A DNA stretch of 23,098 nucleotides from the IMG/VR virus record IMGVR_UViG_3300035204_001071, positions 1-23,098 of that record. One strand, written 5' to 3'. Position 1 is the stretch's first letter. Each line of letters begins with the position of its first letter. Made by a program: the position numbers and the translations under genes. Source of the stretch: a virus. The notes under the pieces were generated by a model that had not been told where the DNA came from, did no database searches, and worked only from the letters and a program-made list of their open reading frames with translations. Below, one piece after another: positions 1 through 5,930 of the stretch.

Positions 1-13
1 TAAGATTATTCAT
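1..13 (-). CDS. Start of a leftward gene cut by the window edge
   Basis: On the minus strand an ATG at 13-11 follows GGAGATAATAA, so a ribosome binding site sits about seven bases upstream, just behind the stop codon of the preceding leftward gene. Only four codons (M-N-N-L) lie inside the window, so the product cannot be identified. The call rests on spacing and the Shine-Dalgarno match alone. Confidence 0.3.
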
Positions 14-16
14 TTA

Positions 17-358
17 TTATCTCCATTTATTAACTAATTTCTGGAATTTATTAATATCATTTACCTCAACTGCTTCAACCTCTCCAATTTCAGGATTAAA
101 TACTTCAACAGTTTCATTAACAAGAGGTGTAGTATTAAGATGTGATTTAATTTGACCATTTATAACTTTAACCTTGGCACCATTCATATATGTTATACCA
201 TCAACAATAGTTATCTTAGCATCAGGGTTAATAGCAAGTATCTCATCACGCTTGGCTTTATTATCTAACCTTCTTTGACGAGACTTAATTGTTTTTGCAA
301 CAGCTAGAGCTTTATGTTTTGCTTTACGCTCCATCTTTCTTTCTTTGGATGATCTCAT
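17..358 (-). CDS. Small basic hypothetical phage protein, 113 aa
   Basis: I do not recognise this protein. The first about 45 residues are very rich in lysine and arginine (M-R-S-S-K-E-R-K-M-E-R-K) and predicted helical, which would suit nucleic-acid binding. The second half is acidic and beta/loop-like, with a hydrophobic patch around ITIVDGITYMNGAKVKVING. There is no signal peptide or membrane segment. The start is the ATG at 358, with a modest AAAGGG eight bases upstream. It lies downstream of the ORF-free, possibly RNA-encoding interval on the same strand and is followed closely by another leftward start, so it is probably part of a leftward transcript of small accessory genes. A DNA- or RNA-binding role is inference only. 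Confidence 0.7.
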   Translation of the reverse strand: MRSSKERKMERKAKHKALAVAKTIKSRQRRLDNKAKRDEILAINPDAKITIVDGITYMNGAKVKVINGQIKSHLNTTPLVNETVEVFNPEIGEVEAVEVNDINKFQKLVNKWR

Positions 359-384
359 TGTTTACCCTTTCATGTTTATGTTAG

Positions 385-839
385 TTAAAATATTACCACT
401 ATCAACGTTTCTCAAGTGGTCAGAGTATTATCGTATAATAAGTGACTAGCTATACGCCTTCCGAAGAACGACTTTTGGAGCCTATCCTAGGTGATTTAAC
501 CTATAGTGTGCCTATGGTCGACACAAAATATTTGATCAGGTCTGACTCTCACCAGACAGTACTTGCCGTATTGAGTATACGTCTTCCACTGCACCCATGG
601 TAGCAATGAGACCGAAACTCCTATGCAAAAGTAGCTGATCAATTTTTAGAGAGAGCCGTCAATATCTCAATGCTCGCGCAGGCTTCTTTCAGCCATATAG
701 GTTGCATCTCATGATAACAGGTAAGCGACCCTGTGTCTGATGAATCATTTTAAAGAGCTTGACCCTTCCTTTACTCTCTCAATTAAGCTTATCAGGGTTT
801 AGTATCATAGTACCCTAAAATATTCCAGAAGCTCTTTAG
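385..839 (-). ncRNA. Candidate large structured phage RNA (about 440 nt)
   Basis: This interval of about 480 bases (359-839) holds no credible ORF. I count 155 G+C in 421-780 (43%) against about 33% in neighbouring genes, as expected for structured RNA in an AT-rich genome. Potential helices (plus coordinates) are: 829-837 with 752-760 (9 bp); 635-642 with 532-539 (8 bp), enclosing hairpins 567-571/577-581 and 540-544/553-557; 681-684/691-694; 794-798/812-816; 489-492/499-502; 432-437/451-456; and 395-400/415-420. Positions 774-780 can pair with 649-655, giving a pseudoknot with the 9-bp helix. A C(UUCG)G tetraloop at 459-468 exists only in the minus-strand RNA, which also gives purine-rich loops, so I prefer leftward transcription. 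Size and phage context recall the large ornate RNAs GOLLD and ROOL, but I cannot confirm family membership. Confidence 0.5.
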
Positions 840-1064
840 TTACTTCGATAAGCCATGTTTACATTCATTACAGATAATATCATAATCGCTATGAAACCAG
901 TAATCGTGACATTCCCTGCACTTTAAGCCCCATCCAAATAGATGGAATATATTTTCAAGGTACATACCTATAAAAATGCAAGTAATTATAAGATATACAG
1001 TCCATTCTAAAGGATTGAGTACAATAAATAATGTTAAATCTTGTATTTTTTGACCTAGGTACAT
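840..1064 (-). CDS. Small membrane protein with C-terminal zinc-ribbon-like Cys motif, 74 aa
   Basis: The protein has one hydrophobic segment (about residues 21-37, YLIITCIFIGMYL) followed by a Cys-rich tail with C49-x2-C52 and C65-x2-C68, the spacing of a small zinc ribbon. I chose the ATG at 1064 because it has a GGGGG about eight bases upstream and sits two bases after the stop of the preceding small gene. An in-frame ATG at 1109 would overlap that gene by 43 bases and has no ribosome binding site. The product probably sits in the inner membrane with the Cys tail on one face. Function is unknown; a role in membrane modification or host takeover would be a guess. The candidate structured RNA begins immediately downstream. 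Confidence 0.55.
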   Translation of the reverse strand: MYLGQKIQDLTLFIVLNPLEWTVYLIITCIFIGMYLENIFHLFGWGLKCRECHDYWFHSDYDIICNECKHGLSK

Positions 1065-1066
1065 AA

Positions 1067-1180
1067 TTATATCCCCCAGACAAGATATGCCCACAATGGA
1101 CTTAGCCATAGCAGCACTATCAGTATAAACATTGAGATTACTAAAATATCATCTTCATGTCTTTCTATGAATTTTCGCAT
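1067..1180 (-). CDS. Very small single-pass membrane protein, 37 aa
   Basis: A 37-codon frame starts at ATG 1180, with a strong AGGAG (plus 1189-1193) eight bases upstream, and ends with TAA at 1067. The product has a charged N-terminus (M-R-K-F-I-E-R-H-E-D-D) followed by one strongly hydrophobic stretch (about residues 12-27, ILVISMFILIVLLWL) and a second short aromatic stretch ending in G-I. This is the pattern of small phage membrane proteins. It is the first gene of a pair; the downstream zinc-ribbon membrane protein starts two bases after its stop, so the two are probably translated together. Function unknown; a pinholin-like or superinfection role is possible but unsupported. Confidence 0.6.
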   Translation of the reverse strand: MRKFIERHEDDILVISMFILIVLLWLSPLWAYLVWGI

Positions 1181-1376
1181 GATTCAAGCTCCTTTTATAA
1201 GTTAGGTAGAGTTAGGTAAAGTAAATGGATAAAGTCTTGTAGAGGGAACAGCTGGGTACCAAGAGGTTAAAGTTATACTTTAAATAATGAGTGTTAGTTT
1301 ATGTGGGAGTTACAGTTTTTAATGCTATGACAAATAGATGAACGGAGTGAATCACAACACATCTGCTCAACCAACC

Positions 1377-1412
1377 ATTAGAGAGAGAGGTCGATAGACC
1401 TCCCTCTCTAAT
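1377..1412 (-). terminator. Long hairpin behind the 104-aa leftward gene
   Basis: A 16-bp stem with a 4-base loop lies ten bases beyond the stop codon of the leftward gene at 1422-1736. Its single irregular pair is a G-U wobble when read as minus-strand RNA but an A-C mismatch on the plus strand, so the leftward transcript is the intended one. No U-tract follows, so it may act in 3'-end protection or RNase III processing rather than as a classic intrinsic terminator. The rest of 1181-1376 holds nothing I can support except a near-repeat of GTTAGGTAGA / GTTAGGTAAA at 1201-1220. Confidence 0.5.
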
Positions 1413-1421
1413 GTAATTCTA

Positions 1422-1736
1422 CTATATTGAATCAGGTGCAGACTCTGAATTCTGAGCAGTATCCTCTGCTGGTACAGTATCAGTAGCAGTCTCTACGATA
1501 TCAGCAGAATCTGGTGTCCATTCCACACCGTCTAAGGTATAGAGAGTGTTATCTGCAGGGTCATAGAGAAGCTCGTTGGGAACTGCAGAAGCCTTCACCT
1601 TGGTTATCATCATAAAGATAGGGTCATCGCTACTACCCTGTATGACATAGCCTACGGCAGTCTCTACACGCTTAATGGATGATAACATGGGATTACCCTT
1701 CTGAGAGATACCCTTATATAAATGTATCAAAGTCAT
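1422..1736 (-). CDS. Hypothetical phage protein, 104 aa
   Basis: I do not recognise this protein. It has a short N-terminal hydrophobic/basic stretch (MTLIHLYKGISQKG), a beta-strand-rich middle (about residues 20-75) and a low-complexity acidic, Ala/Thr/Ser-rich tail (residues 78-104) that is probably disordered. The start is ATG 1736, with AGGAG eight bases upstream. It is the first gene of the leftward side and is divergent from the rightward gene at 1912. A long hairpin follows its stop codon. The compact beta core and acidic tail could be a small virion or inhibitor protein, but nothing in the sequence decides this. Confidence 0.7.
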   Translation of the reverse strand: MTLIHLYKGISQKGNPMLSSIKRVETAVGYVIQGSSDDPIFMMITKVKASAVPNELLYDPADNTLYTLDGVEWTPDSADIVETATDTVPAEDTAQNSESAPDSI

Positions 1737-1795
1737 AATAATTACTCCTATATAAATTAATTGGATTGAAAGTTAACGGTTTCCACTATGTAAAA

Positions 1796-1813
1796 ACCTC
1801 TTCGCAAGGGGGT
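1796..1813 (-). terminator. Terminator-like hairpin in the leftward leader
   Basis: Read leftward, ACCCCCTT, loop GCG and AAGAGGT form a short stem with one bulge, followed by a run of four to five T (plus 1792-1796). It lies about 60 bases upstream of the leftward start at 1736, in the 175-base divergent spacer, so it would act as an attenuator or would block leftward transcription coming from beyond 1813. The stem is weak and imperfect. Confidence 0.3.
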
Positions 1814-1874
1814 ACCTGTTGAATATAGGACATATAACAAAATGCCGTAATTTTGAAACCTTTCCCTAAAGTTC

Positions 1875-1911
1875 TTGCATTTTGCGATTGCATAACGCAT
1901 AAAGTTAGTCC
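1875..1911 (+). promoter_or_regulatory. Promoter-like motif giving a probable leaderless message
   Basis: TTGCAT (1875-1880), a 17-base spacer and CATAAA (1898-1903) lie just before the ATG at 1912, leaving eight bases between the -10-like hexamer and the start codon. No Shine-Dalgarno sequence is present. The same TTGCAT-N10-CATAAC core recurs ahead of the terminase gene at 4364. Transcription should start at or within a few bases of the ATG. Confidence 0.5.
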
Positions 1912-2094
1912 ATGAAGAAAATCTACAATTTACAGATTGCGTTCGATACCGAGACTGAGACCGTAGAACATATACAGGAATGGGTAGATGAGATCAAGGT
2001 ATGTGCAATGCTTGGGGATATTGATTTAGCTAATTATTTTGATGAAGAAACTCTAAATAGAATAGCTGAATCTTATGATATTGGAGAAGCTTGA
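1912..2094 (+). CDS. Small acidic protein, 60 aa, apparently leaderless
   Basis: I do not recognise this protein. It is strongly acidic (many Glu and Asp, for example FDTETETVEHIQEWVDEI), predicted helical, with one Cys and no membrane segment. Small acidic phage proteins of this kind are often host-enzyme inhibitors or DNA mimics, but no family match supports that here. It is the first rightward gene after the divergent spacer. It has no ribosome binding site; a promoter-like motif ends eight bases before the ATG, so it is probably translated from a leaderless message. A hairpin terminator at 2180-2197 would end this short transcript. Reading frame, position and promoter support a real gene. 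Confidence 0.6.
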   Translation: MKKIYNLQIAFDTETETVEHIQEWVDEIKVCAMLGDIDLANYFDEETLNRIAESYDIGEA

Positions 2095-2179
2095 GTATAT
2101 GTCTATAGATAGAGAGAGACTATCTTCTATAGATATGTTTGATAGTTATATTCAGTATAGATATATCTATAGATATAAC

Positions 2180-2197
2180 GACTCCCTTACGGGAGTC
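2180..2197 (+). terminator. Hairpin terminator after the 60-aa gene
   Basis: GACTCCC, loop TTAC and GGGAGTC form a perfect 7-bp GC-rich stem followed by TATTTAT. It stands in an otherwise very AT-rich spacer and ends the short rightward transcript of the gene at 1912-2094. The T-run is interrupted, so strength is uncertain. Confidence 0.6.
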
Positions 2198-2251
2198 TAT
2201 TTATAGATTATGTCTATAGATAGGATATATAGATATATATCTAGATATATA

Positions 2252-2257
2252 TATAAT
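2252..2257 (+). promoter_or_regulatory. Consensus -10 hexamer upstream of the packaging operon
   Basis: A perfect TATAAT lies 23 bases before the ATG at 2281, within the AT-rich tract. No good -35 hexamer is found 16-18 bases upstream, and the whole tract is A/T, so a chance match is possible. Confidence 0.3.
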
Positions 2258-2280
2258 ATATATATACACGCGTACGAGAA

Positions 2281-2463
2281 ATGATGATTAAGACACCTTA
2301 TCCAAAATATAAAAAGAGTAAGTGGAAATACTTGTTTACAGGTATTGATATTGCAATCAAAGGTTATCTTTGCTATGCACTCTACACTCTTTTAGAGTAT
2401 GTAGAATGGATATCTCAAGTGATGTATTATCTACTTCAAAGTAGTGGAGGAGTATCAGTATGA
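2281..2463 (+). CDS. Small membrane-associated protein, 60 aa
   Basis: I do not recognise this protein. A basic N-terminus (residues 1-17, with Lys at 4, 9, 11, 12, 14 and 16) is followed by a hydrophobic, aromatic-rich stretch (about residues 24-53, with Y-L-C-Y-A-L-Y-T-L-L and M-Y-Y-L-L) that could be one membrane helix or an amphipathic helix. The ribosome binding site is weak (GAGAA directly before the ATG). Its stop overlaps the start of the terminase small subunit candidate in an ATGA arrangement, so the two are probably coupled. It is the first gene of the packaging operon. Function is unknown. Confidence 0.6.
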   Translation: MMIKTPYPKYKKSKWKYLFTGIDIAIKGYLCYALYTLLEYVEWISQVMYYLLQSSGGVSV

Positions 2464-3227
2464 GAACTTACAAAGCTTCTGGAACCTTCCATAAGGTCTA
2501 TGACAATAGGGAAGAGTTCTATGTATCTCATTCTGAGATACCAGGGCCATATATTTCTAATAATTGGAAAACTGCTCAGATAGGGGATTGGGTAGAGGCC
2601 GATGATGGATGTATAATTCAAATACTAAGAAAAGGGAAGCTCAAGACTGAGTCTAAGCGTAAGCTTAAATATAGAGAGTATGTAGGGACTTGTACTGGCA
2701 CATTTATGTGTACCAAGAATGTGAAGATGGATACATCTAAAAGAGAGAATATTTGGACTTTCTCAGGGAAGGACACAGAGAGAGTCATATTAGAGAGAAA
2801 GAATGCAACTAAGCATGAAATCCTTTTTTGCCAATTTATGGCTGCAGGACTTGGTCCAGAGCAGTCATACTTAAAAGCATTTAAGACTAACAATATATCT
2901 TATGCAAAAGAGCAATCTTTAAAACTATTAAAAACAGAGAGGATTAGAAAAACCATGAAAGATGAGCTTAAGCCTGTATGTGACGAACTAGGTATTGATG
3001 AGAAGTATGTGTTAAAGGGCATAAAGGATGAAGCGGATACAGCTACTAAGGCTGACGTGAGATTAAAGGCTCTTTTCAAGCTAGGTGATATAATGGATCT
3101 GGAAGATAAAAATCAGACTAAGGTTACTCAAATCCAGGGAGCTATATTCAAGGGTTTTGATGGCAATGCATTAGAGCAAGTTGAAAGACCTCAATTAGGA
3201 GATGGTGATGGACATAAAGATAGTTAA
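2460..3227 (+). CDS. Terminase small subunit candidate (DNA recognition), 255 aa
   Basis: Residues about 118-215 have the pattern of a small terminase: a helix-turn-helix-like segment (KHEILFCQFMAAGLGPEQSY, then YLKAFKTNN, then E-Q-S-L-K-L-L-K-T-E-R-I-R) followed by helices resembling the Terminase_2 type, in which repeated helices assemble a ring. The N-terminal about 110 residues are a separate beta-rich, basic domain (residues 38-62 look SH3-like: IGDWVEADDG and IIQILRKGK) that ordinary small terminases lack. The C-terminus is acidic and Gly/Asp-rich, as often seen where TerS contacts TerL. The start overlaps the preceding stop and has GGAGG upstream. Position a few genes before the large subunit supports the call. 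The final 20 bases overlap the next gene. Confidence 0.6.
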   Translation: MRTYKASGTFHKVYDNREEFYVSHSEIPGPYISNNWKTAQIGDWVEADDGCIIQILRKGKLKTESKRKLKYREYVGTCTGTFMCTKNVKMDTSKRENIWTFSGKDTERVILERKNATKHEILFCQFMAAGLGPEQSYLKAFKTNNISYAKEQSLKLLKTERIRKTMKDELKPVCDELGIDEKYVLKGIKDEADTATKADVRLKALFKLGDIMDLEDKNQTKVTQIQGAIFKGFDGNALEQVERPQLGDGDGHKDS

Positions 3228-3693
3228 TAACTTTATACCTACTGTAGAGACTAGTGAGGTTGTAGGAGGGGCTACATATCTCAATAAAGAAATTGTATCT
3301 AATATAGGCGTTCAAAAAGGGAGCGTAACCAAATTCTTTTCAAGCACCCTTTTTAAAAAATATACTGGCATTGTTAATGCCACTTCTGGTGTTAGTATAG
3401 CTTCTGCTGCCTGTTTTGTTGCGCCCCTTATTGAAGATGAGGGGCCCCAAGAGCCAGCCATGACAAAAGCACTATGTGTAAAGTATGTAGACGGCAAAGG
3501 AAGCTTTCCAGCAGTAACTCTATATTGGGAAAGAATGGCTGGCGGTACACCCCAAACAATTGGATTTGGACCCTTGACTTTAGGTCAGAGTGTAGCTATG
3601 CCTATAATTACCATACCTGGTGAACTATTTCTGACATCTCCTAATTATGTCCAAGGGCAAGATGAAGCAATAGTCACAGCAATTATGATGTAA
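3208..3693 (+). CDS. Beta-rich virion-type protein, 161 aa (paralogue of the next gene)
   Basis: I chose ATG 3208 because AGGAG (3197-3201) then lies six bases upstream; the in-frame ATG at 3202 directly abuts that site. The product is Gly/Thr/Val-rich with alternating hydrophobics and no charged low-complexity regions or membrane helix, as in small capsid or tail decoration proteins. Shared features with the next protein, also exactly 161 aa, are VETSEVVGGATY against VDTSTNVGGVAY near the N-terminus, KYTGIV against QYKGVV around residues 50-56, and a Cys-Phe pair near 68-72. This suggests an old duplication. It sits between the two terminase subunits. Decoration, head-fibre or vertex roles are inference. 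Confidence 0.6.
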   Translation: MDIKIVNNFIPTVETSEVVGGATYLNKEIVSNIGVQKGSVTKFFSSTLFKKYTGIVNATSGVSIASAACFVAPLIEDEGPQEPAMTKALCVKYVDGKGSFPAVTLYWERMAGGTPQTIGFGPLTLGQSVAMPIITIPGELFLTSPNYVQGQDEAIVTAIMM

Positions 3694-3757
3694 AAACTTA
3701 TAACTTAAAACTCTTTATATCTATTTAGATAGAGTTAGTTTTAATTAGGAGAATATA

Positions 3758-4243
3758 ATGGCGAATAAAATAACAGAAGTGTATGCCTATCAGGCAAGAG
3801 TTGATACTAGCACTAATGTAGGGGGTGTGGCTTATGAACAAGAAGCAGCAGACGAGAACCTGCCAAGCTTAAATGGAATTAGTATAAGGCAATATGATCC
3901 AGACAAGTCTATCCAATATAAAGGGGTAGTAGATACACCTTCTTTTAAAACTCTTTATGATGGCGATTGCTTTAAGGCTGGATATACATATACAGGGTAT
4001 GAACCTGATTATTTCTTAGGTATGGTCTTTGTCCAGGTAGATGAACAGATTGGTGCGGGAACATTAGATGTCGCTACTGTGCATCCAAACCTTACTCTGA
4101 TTCATGCCTATCTAAGAGAAAAGGGTGATTCGGTTATGATTCCTTATGCCTATGTAAGCGCAAATTTAGTATCGGTCCGCCACACGGCGTATATCCCTGA
4201 TACTAATGAATTCACCATTACTGCAACGCTAATACAACTTTAA
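3758..4243 (+). CDS. Beta-rich virion-type protein, 161 aa (paralogue of the previous gene)
   Basis: The start at 3758 has a good AGGAG eight bases upstream. The sequence is beta-rich with aromatic strands (for example GYTYTGYEPDYFLG and LTLIHAYLREKG) and ends in an alternating strand, FTITATLIQL, typical of a compact beta barrel or sandwich. Similarity in length and in the VDTSTNVGGVAY and QYKGVV blocks links it to the gene at 3208. A 64-base spacer separates the two, and a hairpin plus a promoter-like motif separate it from the large terminase gene. It is probably a minor virion protein made with the late genes; the exact role is unknown. Confidence 0.65.
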   Translation: MANKITEVYAYQARVDTSTNVGGVAYEQEAADENLPSLNGISIRQYDPDKSIQYKGVVDTPSFKTLYDGDCFKAGYTYTGYEPDYFLGMVFVQVDEQIGAGTLDVATVHPNLTLIHAYLREKGDSVMIPYAYVSANLVSVRHTAYIPDTNEFTITATLIQL

Positions 4244-4275
4244 ATCTTGAAGTCTTTTATATCCACCAAATATAG

Positions 4276-4296
4276 CACTTTTCGGAACAAAAAGTG
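4276..4296 (+). terminator. Hairpin between the 161-aa gene and the terminase promoter
   Basis: CACTTTT and AAAAGTG form a perfect 7-bp stem around a 7-base loop, 33 bases after the stop at 4243. A T-rich run (4315-4327) follows only after about 20 bases, so it is a weak intrinsic terminator at best. It may insulate the operon from the promoter at 4326. Confidence 0.35.
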
Positions 4297-4325
4297 GCAG
4301 TAATGTGACAGTAATTATTTTTTAT

Positions 4326-4363
4326 TTGCATAAACTGTTAGCATAACCTAAAAGCTTACCATT
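4326..4363 (+). promoter_or_regulatory. Promoter-like motif directly before the large terminase gene
   Basis: TTGCAT (4326-4331), a 17-base spacer and TAAAAG (4349-4354) end nine bases before the ATG at 4364. No Shine-Dalgarno sequence is present, in contrast to most genes here. The core TTGCAT-N10-CATAAC also appears at 1875-1896, so this is probably a phage promoter class producing leaderless messages. Confidence 0.5.
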
Positions 4364-5917
4364 ATGGCGAATATAAATCTCCATAATGTATCAGATGAAG
4401 AAAAAGTACTTCGTTTAGCTCAAAATGATCTGATTGCTTTTGGGAAATTATTCCTCCCAGATGATTTTATGCGGTCCGAAACTCCTTTCTTCCATTATGA
4501 AGTTGCTGATGCAGTAAATGACCTGGAGTGTAGACAGCTAGCTGTAATACTTCCCAGGGGTCATGGTAAAACTGTTCTTACCAAATGCTCGATCTTGCAT
4601 GACTTCTGTTTCACGAAAGATCCTTTGTTTTATGGCTGGGTGGCTGCAAGCTCTAAGATTTCGGTGCCTAATCTTGACTATATTAAGTATCACTTAGAAT
4701 ATAATGACAAGATTAGATATTATTTCGGAGATCTAAAAGGTCGTAAGTGGACTGAAGATGATATTGAGCTTAAAAATGGTTGTAAGCTTATTTCAAAGTC
4801 CAACTTGTCAGGTATTAGAGGCGGAGCCAAGTTGCATAAACGGTATGACTTGATTGTTCTGGATGATTTTGAGGATGAGAATAATACGATTACAGCAGAA
4901 TCTAGAGCTAAAATATCAAACCTTGTAACGGCAGTTGTCTTCCCTGCTCTTGAGCCCAAGACTGGTCGCTTGAGAATTAATGGCACACCAGTTCATTTTG
5001 ATAGCTTTATCCAGAAGATACTGGTGGGATATGAGCAATCAAAGAAAGAAAGAGAAGATTTTAGCTGGAGGGTGATTACCTATAAAGCAATAATGCAAAA
5101 TGGCACTCCTCTTTGGCCTGATTGGTTTGGGGAAGAGGAGATGAAGAGAAAGAAAAAGTTCTATTCTGATAGCGGAACTCCGCAAAAGTTTTACCAAGAA
5201 TATATGATGGAGGTTCAATCTGAAGAGGACTCTATCTTTACTAGAGAACATATTAAATATTGGGATGGTGAGTTTATACATGATGAAGAAACAGGAATAT
5301 CAAGCGTAGTTGTAGATGGAGATGTTAAACCAGTTAATGTCTTCGCAGGCGTTGACCCTGCTACTGACTCTACTCGAAGGGATGTTGACTATAGTGTTAT
5401 ACTTTTTGTCGCTTGCGATATGGATAACAATATTTATGTTCTGGATTACATTCGCAAGCGTTCTATACCTGTACTGGGTATACCAGGTTCCGATAAAAAA
5501 GGCATTGTTGATTACATCTTCAGCCATAATAGAATCTATAGACCAGCTCTATTCACAATTGAAGATACTACTATGTCAAAGCCTGTTTTTCAGGCAATCA
5601 AAGCAGAAATGATACGGAAGAATGACTTTAGTGTAAAATGGAAAGAGGAGAAACCAGGAACCAGGATGAGCAAGAGAGACAGAATTCAAGAAATATTAGC
5701 TCAAAGGTTTGCAGTAGGCCAAGTGCATTTAAAGAAAACTCATTATGACCTACAAAGAGAGATTATAACATTCGGGCCCAGGATGGCCCATGATGATACC
5801 ATAGACGCCTTAGCATACGCCTGTAAGTTTGCATATCCTTCCGAAGGCTATGAGCAGGACAAGAAGGGTAGATATATTGTGAGTAAGCCAAGGGCTAAGG
5901 ATTGGATTACGGCATAG
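4364..5917 (+). CDS. terL: Terminase large subunit (DNA packaging ATPase and nuclease), 517 aa
   Basis: This is the packaging motor. The N-terminal ATPase domain has Walker A LPRGHGKT at residues 63-70 and Walker B LIVLDDFED at about 163-171, with a coupling/C-motif-like INGTP at about 205-209. The C-terminal RNase H-like nuclease domain shows the expected acidic residues: D331 in GVDPATDS, E400/D401 in TIEDTT, and D477/D478 with D481 in AHDDTIDAL. Length and domain order match phage large terminases of the Terminase_6 type. The ATG at 4364 has no ribosome binding site; a promoter-like motif ends nine bases upstream, so translation is probably leaderless. It acts with the candidate small subunit at 2460 and the portal at 6079. 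Confidence 0.95.
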   Translation: MANINLHNVSDEEKVLRLAQNDLIAFGKLFLPDDFMRSETPFFHYEVADAVNDLECRQLAVILPRGHGKTVLTKCSILHDFCFTKDPLFYGWVAASSKISVPNLDYIKYHLEYNDKIRYYFGDLKGRKWTEDDIELKNGCKLISKSNLSGIRGGAKLHKRYDLIVLDDFEDENNTITAESRAKISNLVTAVVFPALEPKTGRLRINGTPVHFDSFIQKILVGYEQSKKEREDFSWRVITYKAIMQNGTPLWPDWFGEEEMKRKKKFYSDSGTPQKFYQEYMMEVQSEEDSIFTREHIKYWDGEFIHDEETGISSVVVDGDVKPVNVFAGVDPATDSTRRDVDYSVILFVACDMDNNIYVLDYIRKRSIPVLGIPGSDKKGIVDYIFSHNRIYRPALFTIEDTTMSKPVFQAIKAEMIRKNDFSVKWKEEKPGTRMSKRDRIQEILAQRFAVGQVHLKKTHYDLQREIITFGPRMAHDDTIDALAYACKFAYPSEGYEQDKKGRYIVSKPRAKDWITA

Positions 5918-5930
5918 TACGAAGAAATGA

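Larger units (their letters stand above)
2098..2263. repeat. AT-rich cluster of TATAGATA repeats; candidate origin or regulatory array
   Basis: The octamer TATAGATA occurs at 2104, 2128, 2156, 2168, 2215 and 2228, with a one-base variant at 2202. A 15-bp direct repeat, TATGTCTATAGATAG, occurs at 2098-2112 and 2209-2223. The cluster ends in a nearly pure A/T tract (2225-2265) just before the gene at 2281. Iteron-like repeats next to an easily melted tract fit a replication origin or a multi-site operator. No replication gene is in the window, so the role is inference. Confidence 0.5.

Noticed and set aside
385-839. tRNA, tmRNA, RNase P RNA or group I intron in the ORF-free leftward interval
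   Set aside because: No acceptor stem with T-loop GTTCGAATCC-type sequence, no tmRNA ends, no RNase P GAGGAAAGTCC-like core and no group I P-Q-R-S core could be found, so only an unclassified structured RNA is proposed.
1065-1109. Longer start (ATG 1109) for the zinc-ribbon membrane protein
   Set aside because: No ribosome binding site, and it would overlap the 37-aa gene; ATG 1064 has GGGGG at suitable spacing.
2098-2263. CRISPR array
   Set aside because: Repeats are only 8 bp, irregularly spaced and partly overlapping A/T palindromes, with no spacers of constant length.
3202-3207. Two-codon-longer start for the first 161-aa protein
   Set aside because: The ATG at 3202 directly abuts the AGGAG; ATG 3208 has normal spacing.
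5316-5612. 98-codon hydrophobic frame inside the terminase gene, same strand
   Set aside because: Lies in the conserved nuclease domain of terL in another frame; no ribosome binding site. A shadow of the real gene.
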